Positions 10,255 to 23,343 of a DNA stretch of 64,000 nucleotides are shown piece by piece. The position numbers and the translations under genes are program-made. This DNA comes from Neopestalotiopsis rosae (Eukaryota > Ascomycota > Sordariomycetes > Amphisphaeriales > Sporocadaceae): positions 7,874,001-7,938,000 of the forward strand of contig JALGAS010000001.1 in assembly GCA_023078685.1 (NCBI GenBank). Reading direction: 5' to 3'. Every line of letters begins with the position of its first letter. Position 1 is the stretch's first letter. Below the pieces are notes generated by a model. That model was not told the origin of the DNA. It saw only the letters and a program-made list of their open reading frames with translations, and searched no databases.

Positions 10255-13200
10255 GGCATAGTTTCTTTCAATCATTGTCATGATCCGACCATATGGTGCT
10301 ATTTCGGCATTTTGCAGCTTCCCCTTCTCATCATCATCTATACTTGATCACGCTGAGGCTCGTTTTTCTTTTTTCTTTATCAAGGCGGTTTCCTGGAAAG
10401 AAAAGTTGAGCGTTCCTTATTGCACTTGAGCTACAATCAATTTGTAATAAGTCCTTTCGAAATCTTCAGAAACGTTGCCAAATTATGCAATAGACTCGCC
10501 ATCTCTGTGATGACCTCCAAGTGAGGAAGACATTGCTAAGCCTGCCACATAATTGAGTTGCTGAAACCTCATTTCATCAAGCGACGTTGAGTGCCGTTAC
10601 AAAGGCAATTGTCAGCTTTCGCTTTGGGAAGCGGGAGAATGGTCGTCTGAAGGCACAGGGTAGATCGCTAAGCCTTACGGCAGCCAGATTTTGCTCAGGC
10701 AAAGGCGGGCCTTTGAAGTTTGGCGATGCTGTGCTTGTCTTCCAGCCACGGCGACGTCGTACAACCGCGCTCCTGCATGACAATAGTAACGTAGTCGGCA
10801 AATCCGGTCGAGATGGCGGCTAAGTGCTTTGGTCTGTCTCAGGGATGAAGCTTCGTTTCTTTTGACGAAACAAAGGGGAAAACTTTGTCGGCACAATTGG
10901 CGCCAGCTGCGAAAACGTACGGGCAGATGTTTGCATCGTACCTGCCTCTGAAGCTTTCAAAGTCCATGTCTAAATCAACGTTTATTCGTTTGGCACCTCC
11001 CTACACCTGATGTTCACTGTGCAGCACCGAGGCATGTACATAGCACATGTGCATATACCACACATACCACGGTGTTGGCAGGTGTGTGCTCAGTGTTCAG
11101 GGTGTCGGGTAGTATTCCGGTTTATCGTCCTCAGCTCCGCGACCCATCTTGGCCGTTCATGCGTTGGCTCACCACCACTACCTGCATATGGTTGGACAGC
11201 CAACGTTGATTTCGGCGGATTGGATCGAGATTTTGCATGTGTGCCAAGAATGACTTACATGTGTGACATACATCGTAGAGGTTGGTCAGTCGCGCGAGCA
11301 GCTAGATCTTCCCATCTTTCAGTTTCCTGTGTCGGCACCAAACGCCATTCTTGTGTGAAAAGATGGGCCGATGAGTGAAGATTTATAAATTGTATTGAGT
11401 GACTCCCCAGAACGTAAGGTCCCTTACACATGTCCTTATTAGCAGACCTACCCTGCGTAGATCAGATCCCCGTGTCACTTTTCGAGCTCATCTGTCGTCC
11501 AAGTTTTCACATATTAGGGTGAGCCACAGTTTTCTCCCCCACGATTTAAGCTCTGAGATGGTAAGCGCAACCACATTACCGGAACCATATGGCATGGAAG
11601 GGTTCAGATGGGAGGTATGCATGGGAAGGAGGTAATACTCCGATGGAGCCCCCAGCCCAATCCAGGATGCATCGCTTGACAATGCCGAGTTGCACATCTA
11701 GCCTTCCACTGGTGCCAGGGGTTCATCCTAACGCCCTGACCCATCGTCGACGGTGGTGTAGTGTAGTATAAATCCGTTGGTGTGGATCGCTGTCAATCAG
11801 AGTCAAAAACTAGAAATGATGAACCAAGATCGTGATTTCAGTCACTAGTTCAGTCCTCGAAACCAGATGCTTGGCTGCTTGGCTGCCTCACGCTCCAACA
11901 GCCAAATTTGTGTGTAGCTGCTTGATCTGCTTGGGGTTGCTAGAGAGCTGAGCAACGGCACTAAGTTTCAGTGGCGCCTGCGGCTCGGGCACCACGAACG
12001 TCATAGACTGATGAATCTGGGGAAAGCTGCGCTTGGATGCGGAAATTGATGCTAAATTAGAGCTGTTTGCCAGAGTACTGCACATGTGTAGTGCACTCAC
12101 TGGGCTCTCTGTATTATTGCGATGATGCAACTGATCAATTGATTCTCAAACAACATTTATCATACAGTACTATTGGTGAAAATGTTTTTTCATATTGGAT
12201 ATTTTTCCCACCTTGTTCTTGTGGGTCTCTTGTCAATGACATGGACCCCTGCGACCCTATCTGGAGAGCTGAGGACCCCTTGCAAATCCCAAGCCGATTG
12301 CCCGATCCCTCTGGATAGGATAGGCGCGGGTGATTTTTCGAAAGAGGGCGGAAAAAAAAAGTCTGGAAGGTCGCATATTACGCGTCGCGTGCTGGTGATT
12401 TACGGTTAAAGCTGCCGAGAGACCAGCCCCAAGTGCTACCAGCCATACATATTAGTATCGTGTAATCTGCACCTACGTAATTTATGTAATCATGCATGCT
12501 TTTCTCTTGCAAGCTTGGTTACGGCTTCACCTGCTTCCGGTGGCCGACGATTCACTATTGTAATTATCAATGGACTGCGATGGGCAAAATTCTGCTACGT
12601 GCTGCGCAGTGTCAATCTCTACTTGCAACTCTGGGGTTTCTGGCGCTATTCCGATTTACCATCTCTTTGTTCGTTACTGCAGTGATCGGCCCGCGTAAAC
12701 TCTGTGTTAGTCTGCTGTAGTTAGATGACCTTCGTGTAACGGCAGGACCGCTGCAGCAGTGTAATCATGTTTTCGAGTGCCGAGAAGCAATACCACCTCT
12801 CCACTGGTCACTCCATGTCAGCTCATTCATCCTGCTTTGCCTGCCTGCTATCCGTTGCAATACCTTCACAGCCCCCGGTGTGAGGGAGCTTACAGGTTCT
12901 GGACTTCCGGTGGACATTTCACAACCAGGGATGGGTGTGCGGCACATCGCGTCATGCCCCTACCTCCCGTCTGCAGTAGGGTTTCATCTGGGAAAGAAAA
13001 GAACAAGAATGGGGTGCGGTTTCTGTGGTATAGTCGATTGTAATCCCCTATGATGGAACCTAGCCCACCGCTATGTCTCCGATACCCTGCCGATTTTCCA
13101 GCCAGGGCTCCATCCAAGCTGTCAATTTGCATGAGAACCACAATTTCTTCCAAGCACTATGCAAGTCCAACAAGCTGGCGATCGCAAGCGGAATAAGGGA

Positions 13201-14142
13201 GAACTAAAACAAGTCGATTAGCTAACTAGATCGAGGTGTCAATCGTCCCTCAGTCTAGACTATTGGCGTCCTAGCGTGTGGCAGGGCACGACCGAAACTG
13301 GAATGGAAAACATGATTTACATCTGGACAATGCTCAAGCCAGCAGGCCAGCCAGCCAAAGTCAGCCAAAGCCAGCCAACTAGGGCGCGTACCTACCAATC
13401 CAACAACAGCTCAGCACCCGCCCGCCGCCCACCCATCAGATCCATGTCTGTCCACGCACCATGCCATGACCCTCCAGGCCTCCTGCTTCAAGCTTGACCT
13501 GTGGCACTCGAACGAGCATCTAGACCAGATCAATGCCATTCAGATTCCCAATTTATCGATGGGACAAATGACCAGCGAGACAGCGCGTAACCGCTAACGT
13601 CAAGGTCGTTTGTAGGGGATCGATGGCCTGAGTGGTACCTTTTCTTCCACTGATCGATAGTTACCTTAGCTCCAATTGAGCTTATGACGTATTGCAACAA
13701 GGTGTTTCACGTCACCACAAGCCCGTGAATCAAGCTTCAGATCCAATCTCAAAGGGAACCAGTCAATCGATTGATTGTCTGGCTCTGGCTGTCTACGCCC
13801 ACTACGTACCCCGTCTTTCCTGATTTACACTGCATTTTTCTACGTCTGTGTGCTTGTTGGCTAGCCGTTACGTTGCCAGTGTCCACCTTTCATGCCGTGC
13901 GTCTCTTGAGCGCCTCCTATAAACATTACCACATCCCCAGCACTCGACGGAGTTTGTTTGTTCTTTTTCATTCTTCACGTAATCATATACCACTGATTTC
14001 CTTGTGATACCCCATTTCCGCTTTGTGTTCGCCTGTACCAGCGATACTACTCTAATCCCAATCAACAAAATACCCATTACCAACGAAAATACCTATCTTA
14101 TACCTATCATCACCACATTCGAAATAACACCAATTCAATACA
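10255..14142. other. Gene-poor spacer, 3.9 kb
   Basis: No supported gene on either strand. Short frames lack family features. A run of GCCA-type repeats lies at about 13336-13380. The final 250 bases are C/T-rich and look like the promoter and leader of the gene at 14143. I saw no transposase, reverse-transcriptase or terminal-repeat remnants. Confidence 0.55.
13336..13380. repeat. Short imperfect GCCA/AGCCA repeat
   Basis: Seven or so copies of AGCC(A)-type units in a 45-bp stretch, interrupted by AAG spacers. It is a low-complexity tract in non-coding DNA with no evident function. Confidence 0.7.
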
Positions 14143-16855
14143 ATGGCGACCGTCAACAGACCAACGGATATTAAGCAGAAGGAGGCCGATGTCAACCGCA
14201 AGCTGCAGATTTATGGCATTATTAACGCATTCCAGAACGGCAAGGTGCCATCGGTACGTTTACCCAGCATATTTACTGCTCTTTCAGGCGCACGTGGAGC
14301 AATATTTAACAGATCATAATTACAGAACGAGCAAATCGATGTGGCATTGAACAGTTTCCTCGCCTCCAGGGCCCTCTCCAAGCCCTCGGACAAATTGTCG
14401 GCAGAAGGTCGCGCACTGGTCAATGACTTCCGGAATGTTGTCGAGCAGGCAAAGGCTCTGTTGCTTTCCAAAAACGAGGGCAACTTGCTCCAGGACTTCA
14501 TCTACCAAACCACTCAATTCAACCCCAGCAGCGTCAATACGCCCAATGCTCCAGTAAACAAAGACACTGCCAAGCAACATGGCGACAAGGCCCTTGAGGG
14601 TCTTCGCACTCTGGGCACTTTGCTGATCACCAACGGCCAATTCCGCAAGCTTTTGAACGACGCTGTACTTCTCCTCCGGGATATGGCTGGCGACGCTGCT
14701 TCGAACGCTGCCCAGAAGGTGAGACCTTCTGACGAGAAGCTGTCTCAGATCGATCACCCTGCCGAGGACAATACCTGGCATGAGGCTCCCAACTTCTCGA
14801 AGGAGAACATCAAAGCTCAAGTCAACAGTGCCTACAAGGGAAATGCGAAGAAGGATGCCCAGGAGGTGGCTGCCGCTGGTCTTGACGCTGCCCAGCCCAG
14901 TGCCTCTGGCGCCAACACCAATGCCGGTGCCGATGCTGCTCGCAGCACCGCGCAGCAGCACCTGGACCGCAACGTTGACCCCGAAACTCAGCAGCAGCTG
15001 AAGGAGACCAAGGAGAATGCCAAGGAGACTGGTGCTCAGTACCGGGCTCGTGCCAAGCAGTACTTGGGCAACAAGGTGCCCGAGGAGCGTCGCGACCAGA
15101 TCATCTGGCGCCTGAAGGTACTTGAATCCGACTCCCCAAGTAGAACACCCCATGAAGTCCAACTGCTAATTAAAATGATAGAAAATGGTTCTTGAATGCC
15201 AGCAGCACCCTGACTACCAGCAGGCCATTGCTACCCTGCTTGACCTGGCTGAGGAGTATGGCGGCCACGGAAGAAAGCTCGCCTCCGGCTCCACTGGTAC
15301 CGTCCAGCAGACACGTTCCAGCCTTGCTCAAGCTGAGGCCGACTTGAAGACCCTGATCGAGAGATTTGCCAATGGCACTTCAAGCGATGACCTCTTTGCC
15401 TCGCTCAATGCCATTTATGAGGATGCTGACAAGGACCCTGAGCTGAAGAACTGGTTCAAGTCCATGGATGCGTACGTCCGCAAGTGCCTGCAGCAAGAGG
15501 GCTTCATCATGCAGGATGCTTCTACTGAGGAGTGGAACCGTCTCTATGACCACGGCAACTACCTTCTCCGCAACAAGTACCGTGGACACACCGACCGCGT
15601 TGTTGATGAGGTCAAGTTCCTTGCTGCTCAGTTCGACGAGGACCCTGCCAACAGAAACTTTGCTGCTTCTCTGCAGAAGCTGTTCAATGATCTGGGCAAC
15701 GATGCCGATGGCAAGCCCACTTTCAAGCCTCACTTGGTCAAGGACTTGACCAACATCATTCTCCCCGCTGCGTTTGAGAATGTTGCCTACATTCCCATTC
15801 CCCGCATTGAGTACACTGACTCCCAAATCGACGCTGTCGTTGAGAACTTGGTCCTGGAGAGCGACAACTTCATGCCCAACGTCCTCGAGATCGCTAGTGA
15901 CAACTACTTCCGCTGGGGACGCAAGAAGATCACCAACAAGAACAAGAACACCATTGACGTCAAGGTTGCTGGTATTCAGATGGATCTCCGTGACGTGAGC
16001 TACCACGTCAAGCGCAAGCAGGGATTCCCCTCTCTTACCGACACCGGTGTCGCCAACGTCTTTATGGGAGGCGATGGCTTCAGCTTCCGCATGAAGCTCA
16101 GCACTGCTGACAAGACTGACAAGCAGCACTTCTTCAAGGTTGAGAGTGTCAACGTTGATGTCAAGAACCTGAAGATCAAGCTCGTCAAGTCCAACCACAA
16201 GGCTCTGTTTGGCCTTGTCAAGCCTGTCATGCTGAAGGTCCTTCGTCCTGTCATCCAGAAGGCTGCCGAGAAGCAGCTCAAGGAGCAGTTCAACCAGTTC
16301 GACCAGCTCATGTACCAGGTGCGCCAGGAGGCTGATCGTGCTCTCGATGAGGCTCGTGAGGATCCTTCTCAGGCAGCCAACATCTACCAGCGCTACGTCA
16401 CTGCTCTGCAGAAGCAGCTTCTCCAGGGCAAGAAGAAGGCCGAGGATGCCGTTGCCGACAAGAAGGTCAACATGGCTGTCACTCAAGAGGATAGCATCTT
16501 CCCCAACATCAAGCTGCCTGGTGGAATCAGCTCCAAGGCCACCGAGTACAAGGAGTTGGCCCGCAAGGGTGACAAGTGGGAGAGTCCCGTCTTCTCCATT
16601 GGCTCTGCTGCCAAGAGCACCAACTTGCCCAAGGCCCCTCAGGTCGTGCGCAAGCCCCATGACACCGCCAGCCCTAACGCTGCCCCTGCCAATGGTTACG
16701 GCCATGTGAATGGTGGTGCTCTCAACAGTGGCTACCCTGCCAACGGATCTTACAACGGCAATGCCTACAACACTGGCTTGAACGGAAGCACGAAGCCCAT
16801 GAACGCCGAGCCTTACACAAACACCACCACCGGTGCCAACACTGTCACAATCTAG
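14143..16855 (+). CDS. HAM1-like (DUF5923/DUF4449-type) protein, BPI-fold-like
   Basis: Three exons, 14143-14253, 14326-15117 and 15182-16855, all phase 0, give 858 residues. The N-terminal two-thirds are helical and charged. The central to C-terminal part (roughly residues 480-680) alternates hydrophobic and polar residues in strands such as NTIDVKVAGIQMDLRDVSYH, as in lipid-binding BPI/SMP-like tubular domains. The order matches fungal proteins carrying the HAM1 N- and C-terminal domains, recalled from family knowledge and not searched. The tail from about residue 780 is Asn/Gly-rich and probably disordered. Codon use is strongly biased to C-ending codons (AAG, CTC, GCC), suggesting high expression. 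The likely role is lipid binding or transfer at a membrane; no enzymatic motif is visible. Intron signals are clear (gtacgt...cag and gtactt...tag). Confidence 0.8.
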
Positions 16856-19367
16856 GAAAGGAAGAGAATTGCACCAACCCATGGTGGAAATGGAAAATAA
16901 TCAGTATCGGAGAAAAGAGGAAATAATACCCCGTTGGAGCACTGATGGACGACACGGAGGAAATACCACGAATGATACCTTTTGAAAATTCCCTTTGTCA
17001 TTGCGTTTTTGAACATTCCACTAGCAGTAATTCAAGATGATATATGAATAATGAATATGCATTATAAATCCATCACTTCCCACAAAATATCATCTCACTT
17101 GTGTTAATGAGATTGGTAAAATGAATTGTGAATTGGCACGGGTCTCATGAACACTTACAGTAATCGGCACAGCTACTATCAAGAGCTAGGACGTTGAGGT
17201 TGTGGGCTAGGACCTGGTGTAGGGGTTGCAGTGTTATCGTAACCACTACGAGATTTGTCTCCCTGTGAACATGGGCAGATGGAAATACTACGGTCGACCA
17301 GCAAAATTGCTGCACCGCTATCCTGCCGGGCGATTTCCATGATTTTATGAAGAAGAGAGTTGATGCGTATAATATGTTAATGGAGAATGAGATTTCGTGA
17401 TTTCGAAGGTAGAATCGAGTTGATTTGAAGATATTGGTAATACGAGTATAGATATATAAACCAAGTACGACTGGAGCCTCTTCTATTTGCTTGTATAACG
17501 AGAAGCTTGTTCTTGACAGCGGTCAACGTTTTATGCTCAAATCAATCAGCTTTTTCGATTGTTCTCAATAACGTGTCTTTGTCTCCTGTTTGTAAACTAT
17601 TGATGAGACTTGTTCGCTGTGGCTTATGCGCCAGGATCCTCTTCGGCGCTGCCGAGCGACAAAGAAATCATATATACATGGACCAAGGTAGTAAATATTC
17701 AGCGGATATCATAGAACCTTTTCTTTATCGAAAGGCGCAGTATAGTCTCGTAGGATATACGATAGCTATTCTGCGCCTTGGGGTTGTTTGGTTCCTTAAA
17801 TTGCCCTGCACGTGATCACATTACTATCGAGTCTCGATAGCGAAGAGCACAGATTCACTTTCAATTGAATCATGGGAGCCTTTTCGTCATATTCAAGAAT
17901 TGTGTAGAAAAAAAGATGGTTCATAAATATTGGTAGGGAGAAGAAAACCCATTGGGCTGAAGCCGCGAAGTTTTGCTTTCAGTCATTTCGCAACCAAGCA
18001 CGATCGGTTTGGGGGCTACCAGTTCCACAATCAACGTATTTTGAAGATCCTCGTACCACTCATGACCTTGCAGGTGTTCCATATTTCTCAATGACTGCCA
18101 CAAGTTTAACCTATTCAATCTCATATAGTCATCAGGAAGATAGTCTAAGGATCAACCCTGACATGGTCCCCATTTGCAAGAGCAGGAGCCACTTGCCGAA
18201 TTCCTTTCCTCTGAAATAACGGTACGTGTGGACTGCTAGTCTTCAAATTCAAGAGGGTTGTAATATCACAGGGAAACTGTAAAAAGCCCTCTTTGCTTCT
18301 TCATCATGTTGAGTCTTGTGCTAAAAGAGGTTCTTCCCGGCCCTTTTCTTGTGTCATACATGGCGAGAAGATTGGTGGAGCATCACCTGAAGCAAAGGAT
18401 CTATATATTCAGTTGTATACCCTTCCGCAACAGGACGGTAAAGGGTGCAAATTATGCATCCAATAAAAGCAGAGGGAAACGTTCGTTGCTCCTTCTGATA
18501 CAAGTCTGTGCGCTTAGGGACAAAGGGAAGTGATTACCTAGTTTCAGAGATTTGATAGTCTAATGGTCTAGGGACTTCTCGACCATATAGAACATTGGCG
18601 ATCAATAAAACACTCGTACAATTCTTGGATATGATCCGAATTGAACAATTGATGGATAGCTGCGAAGTCCAAGGCGATTTAATTGGATTCTCTGCTAGTA
18701 TCTTCAACTCTAAACACAAATATACATACCTCGTCAGTCGGATAAACGTGGTCGTGTTGTGACAACATTCTCGGCTTCAGCATGAAGAGACAAATTATAA
18801 TACCTCAAGCCATGTAGTTTGTCCTCCGACAATTTAATATACGTAACTTCTTCATGTTCACCGAATTTGGAATTGAGCCTAGAATAGACATACAGATCTG
18901 ACTCATGTACGGCGCATAATGCAGGTACAGCATGCAGTGCCACCCATATCGAGGCCTGGTAACAGTAATGTTACCAGACAGAAGAAGCCTTTTGGACTGC
19001 CTAGGTAGGTAGGTATGTGGGCGAGGCGGGTACCTAATCGGATTTTTTATAGGTAGATTGTAGTGCTTCTGGCGCCAAAATGCCCACTCTAGACGCGCAT
19101 CGCATCGCTTTTGCCGGGAGCTACGGGTACATAGGTGGGTTACACTACTTCCAAGGCGCCCAATCCCCGCCGGTCCATTTACGCGCAGCGCAGGCAAACG
19201 CGACTGCCACTTTGATTTGTCTGAACCCATGCTTTCCCCATTGTGGGATGTCAAAGTATCAAAACAACATTTTTGCCCACTTGCGAATCGAGAGTAATTG
19301 CATCTCTTCGCGATTGATTTTGTGCCCACCCCCGCCAAATGGCACGACGATTGTCTCACATGACTGG
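16856..19367. other. Intergenic spacer, 2.5 kb
   Basis: No supported gene. Sequence after 16856 is AT-rich, as expected for a 3' UTR. A 17-nt word at 18281-18297 recurs at 24753-24769. The right end (from about 19000) carries a cluster of TAGGTA/TACCTA motifs and is the presumed Pif1 promoter. An in-frame extension of the Pif1 frame back to 19080 exists but reads like non-coding sequence. Confidence 0.55.
19002..19056. promoter_or_regulatory. Cluster of TAGGTA/TACCTA motifs
   Basis: TAGGTAGGTAGGTA at 19002-19015, TACCTA at 19031-19036 and TAGGTA at about 19050-19055 lie 310 to 370 bases upstream of the preferred Pif1 start. The same hexamer recurs near other gene starts in this window. A role in transcription is inferred from position and recurrence only. 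Confidence 0.4.
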
Positions 19368-22176
19368 ATGAACACCCGACAACTTTCCACCCTGCCTTCG
19401 AGACCCTTCCTCGCACTACGCCTTCGACTTCTGAATATCCAACCATCATCGCCCCTCCTTCTTCCGCCTTTGCGTCGCCAATTTTATGCCTCTGTCTTGT
19501 CACGATCTGCCTCCTCAGCAGCTCCCGGAGTTATGTTGAGCAAGGCCAAAATCAAGTACGAGGCTTCCAAGCCCGTGGCTGCGCAGCCCGAAGTGAAGAA
19601 GGAGTACTTCCCCTCCAGTAGCCCGTCCTATCGCGATGGTAATATCGCGGAATTCGCCAAGCACCGGAGCAGCCAGTCGTCGAATCTGCGCGGGAGGCCC
19701 GCCTTTGGCAGTGCGGCTCAAGGGTCTTCGAAGGCACACGGTCTTCCTTTGAACCCGAGATCAGATAATTTCGGTTCGCGATCCATTCACACCAATTCAG
19801 TCACCAGTTTCGTCAAGCCCTCGTCGTCGGGCCTTCAGTCTTTTCTTGCTCGTTCAGATTCCTTCAAGGACGAGCCTGTCACCAGCTCTGCTGCTAGTTC
19901 CACAACCTCCAAATCAGTCGACCCGGTGATATTTTGCGAGGATGACTTTAGCGACGACGATGACCTGGACCTGTCCTATCAACGTCCGGAAGCCCTCCCT
20001 CCACCCTCGCTTCCGCGACAGATACCAACCGCTAGCAGACCCGTACCCGCTACACCACCCGTTCAATCATACGTCCCATCTCCCGCCACATCGAAGACGG
20101 TACAGATTCCATGGACATCGTCACCTTTAGAACACTGGCATCCGCCTCCAAATGCTCGAAGACACATATTGAAGCGCGGGTCTCCCGAAGATATCCAGCC
20201 CGTGCCAGTCGCAGCGACCGCAGCCAAGAAACGGAAATTGCCAGCCAGTTGGAAAAAACAAAAAGAGGAAGAGGGTGACCTCTTCGCGATGGCAAGCAGC
20301 TCGAGACAGAACAAGAGTGCGGCTGTGGAGAAGGAATACGGTATCAAGCAGGAGAGTAAAGATGATGATCTATTTGCCTTGTCAAGACCAACAGCTACTC
20401 CTGCGGCCAAAAAGAGACCAACACCGGCATGGGAAACCACTCCCGGCGCTATTCAAGCAAGAAAGAACCAGCTCAGACAACAAAGCAAGATTAAGCCGGA
20501 ATCTCAGACAGATCTTTCTATGGAAGAAATTCGACAGGCTACTGCAGCTCATCATGCCGCTCCTCCCAAAGCTTCTCATCACGCCATGTCCCTAAGCGCC
20601 GAGCAACAACAAGTTCATGAACTGGTGGTTGACGGGGGGTCGAGCGTCTTTTTCACTGGTCCTGCTGGAACTGGTAAATCAGTTTTGATGCGCGCTATCA
20701 TTGCGACCTTGAAGCGAAAATTTGCCCGCGATCCGGAACGGCTGAGCATCACAGCTTCCACTGGGCTGGCAGCGTGCAATATTGGTGGTCAGACACTTCA
20801 TAGTTTTGCTGGTATTGGCCTTGGCAAGGAAGATGTGCCCACGTTGGTGAAGAAGATTCGGAGAAATGCCAAAGCCAAGAACCGTTGGCTGAGAACAAAA
20901 GTCCTCATTATGGATGAGGTCTCCATGGTTGACGGCGACTTGTTTGACAAGTTGGATCAAATCGCACGCCAAATCCGCAACAATGGGCGGCCATGGGGAG
21001 GAATTCAACTGGTCATCACTGGCGACTTTTTTCAATTACCTCCAGTCCCTGACCGAAACAAACGGGAGACAAAGTTTGCCTTTGATGCCGCCACATGGAG
21101 CACCTCAATCGACCATACAATTGGGTTAACACAGGTCTTCCGTCAGAAGGACCATGGTAAGCATCGCAAAGCCTTATTCCTCTTCCACCTTGATTACTAA
21201 CTAGTCATCTTTAGAATTTGCCCATATGCTTAATGAGATGCGCCTTGGAAGAGTGAGCGAAGAGACGGTAGAAACTTTCAGGAGTCTGTCAAGACGACTT
21301 GAATATAACGATGGAATCACTGCCACTGAGCTTTTCCCAACCAGAAATGAGGTTGAGTCGTCCAATATGATGCGACTGCGGGCTCTGCCTGGTGAAGTGC
21401 GCACATTCGCAGCCCAAGATTCGGGAGATCCCAACATTCGCGACAAGCTCCTAGAAAACATGATGGCACCCAAAGTCATCGACTTGAAGAAAGGCGCACA
21501 AGTCATGCTCATAAAAAATCTGGACGACACTCTAGTCAACGGATCACTTGGCAAAGTCATTGGTTTCAGCAGCGAGGCCTTTTTCGAAGCCAATGCCTCA
21601 AAGTTCGCGGGCGACGATGAAGACTCGGTTAGCAGCGAAGCCACGAAGAAGATCAAGTCATTTGCTGTCAAAGACTCAAGCTTGAAAGATCTGACTGAAT
21701 ATCCAATCGTGCAATTTCATGCTGCAGATGGCACTTTCCGTATTATGCATGTTACGGCGGAGGAGTGGAAGGTCGAGCTCCCCAATGGAGAGGTCCAAGC
21801 CAAACGTACTGCGCTCCCATTGATCTTAGCATGGGCATTGTCGATTCACAAAGCCCAAGGACAAACATTGGAGCGTGTCAAGGTGGACCTTGGCAAGATC
21901 TTTGAGAAAGGGCAGGCTTATGTTGCCCTCAGTCGTGCAACCAGCAAGGCTGGACTTGAAGTGCAGCGCTTTGACAAGAGCAAGGTCATGGCTCACCCAA
22001 AGGTTATCCAATTCTACAACAAGCTGTACAGCGCGGATTCAATAGTCCAGAAGAAAAAGAAGCCAACCACCATTTCCGATTTTGCGCACAAGGGAAAGAC
22101 CCAATCATCTGCTAGAGCTCGAAAAGAGGTCATTGATCTTGACGATGACGAGGAGGCTATGGCCGCTTACGGCTGA
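19368..22176 (+). CDS. pif1: Pif1-family 5'-to-3' DNA helicase
   Basis: ATP-dependent superfamily 1B helicase that unwinds G-quadruplexes and acts at telomeres, replication forks and mitochondrial DNA. Exons 19368-21156 and 21215-22176 (58-nt intron, branch tactaac) give 916 residues. All core motifs are visible: Walker A GPAGTGKS (residues 431-438), Walker [16 protein letters not shown], the VFRQKD arginine motif, [11 protein letters not shown] and the C-terminal YVALSRA. The N-terminal 400 residues are poorly conserved and Ser/Pro/Lys-rich, as in other Pif1 proteins. The start at 19368 opens a basic, acid-free leader ([20 protein letters not shown]) that looks like a mitochondrial targeting sequence. 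A second in-frame ATG at 19533 (Met56) would remove it and could give a nuclear form. The C-terminus has an acidic IDLDDDEE patch. Confidence 0.93.
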
Positions 22177-22683
22177 TGATGCATACAAATGGGATAGGAG
22201 GGATGGTTCCCATAGAAGGCGTTTATTGGTGTCCATGTGCTCTGCAGCAATTCCTGTTGCTGTGACCGGCAACTGGAATCGCACATGAGTCGTATATTGT
22301 TTAGACATACATACCCTGGTGCATCATTTGTGCTTTAGACAGACGAACTAGATGGCTCTGTTGAAATAAACTCTGATCCTCGCAGAATCACGGGGAAGTT
22401 GATGATATGCGCCTCACAGCTGACGGGCAGTCGTGAAAAATACTTGTGAATTAATTGCCCTGGTAGACTGAAAGTTATAAGGTGTTTGTTCAAGGGATGA
22501 GTCCTCGCATGCGATTTGGTTCAATTGTGCTTTGACCTTGAATATGCCGTTCGAAACTGAAATTGTTTCATCGACAAATGGTGGGGAGTGACCAGATTTG
22601 AATATTTGGCATACCCGCGATATTTCACTCCATTCAACTCTTGTAAACTTGAAAAATTTGATCAAATCAGAACCATTCCAAAC
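22177..22683. other. Intergenic region between pif1 and the MAPEG gene
   Basis: AT-rich 3' region of pif1 followed by the short promoter of the next gene. No gene, RNA or repeat recognised. Confidence 0.5.
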
Positions 22684-23343
22684 ATGGAATCAGAAGAAAG
22701 GAATTTCACGTTTTTTACCGTAAGTTTGGACGCTACCTCCACTCTGATACCCTAAGCGAGGTATACATAAGTTACCATTATATGGGTGCTATACTATTTT
22801 ACACTATGCATATGAATCTAAAACACTCATTCTCATACAAATAGGTGCCCTTGGCATTCATCATCCTTTTCATTCCAAAGCTGTATAGCTTCTGGCTCGG
22901 TGGTCGATATCTAGATCCAGCCAGCCCCAAGGCGTACCAACCATCCATTCTCGCCGCCGACGATCTGGACTACAAGGTAAAGACTTTTTGTCCAGAACTT
23001 GTCCATCAGCCGTCTTACTTGTGACGTGGATTCGCTGATATACATTACAAACAAACAGGTCAAGTCCCGCATCCTCCGCGCCGAAGCCGCCTTTGCCAAC
23101 GGCCTCGAGACGTTTGGCCTCTACGCGGCGGCCGTGGCCTCGGTCAATGCCGCACCGGTGGACGTACATCTGGCCAACGGCCTAGCGGGTTCGTATCTCG
23201 GGCTGCGGGCCGCGTATAATCTTGTCTACGTGGTACTGCAAGAGTTTAGCCCGCGGTGGGCGCTCGTGCGCAGCGCGCTGTGGTTTGCCGGCGTGGGCGT
23301 GGTGCTGGGCATGTTTGGTGTCGCGGGTGCTGCTGTGTATTGA
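22684..23343 (+). CDS. MAPEG-family membrane protein
   Basis: Three exons, 22684-22719, 22845-22976 and 23059-23343, all phase 0, give 150 residues, the normal size for this family. Four hydrophobic segments are visible, starting with VPLAFIILFIPKLYSFWL and ending with LWFAGVGVVLGMFGVAGA. The loop after segment one carries the family-type RAEAAFANGLETFGLYAAAV sequence, where N and E contact glutathione in characterised relatives. MAPEG proteins include microsomal glutathione transferases and related trimeric integral membrane enzymes. Fungal members of this short type mostly lack a demonstrated substrate. Both introns have good GTAAG donors. The first exon encodes only 12 residues and is chosen because it supplies the sole upstream ATG in phase. 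Confidence 0.85.

Noticed and set aside
14320..15162. Minus-strand open frame of 280 codons
   Set aside because: Exact antisense of HAM1-like exon 2. It arises from the strong codon bias, is rich in Leu/Val/Ser and has no domain.
15380..16882. Minus-strand open frame of 500 codons
   Set aside because: Antisense shadow of HAM1-like exon 3 caused by C-ending codons. Repetitive LxLLVL composition with no family match.
19080..19367. N-terminal extension of Pif1 to 19080
   Set aside because: The first 96 codons read like promoter sequence, and the Met at 19368 starts a good targeting peptide.
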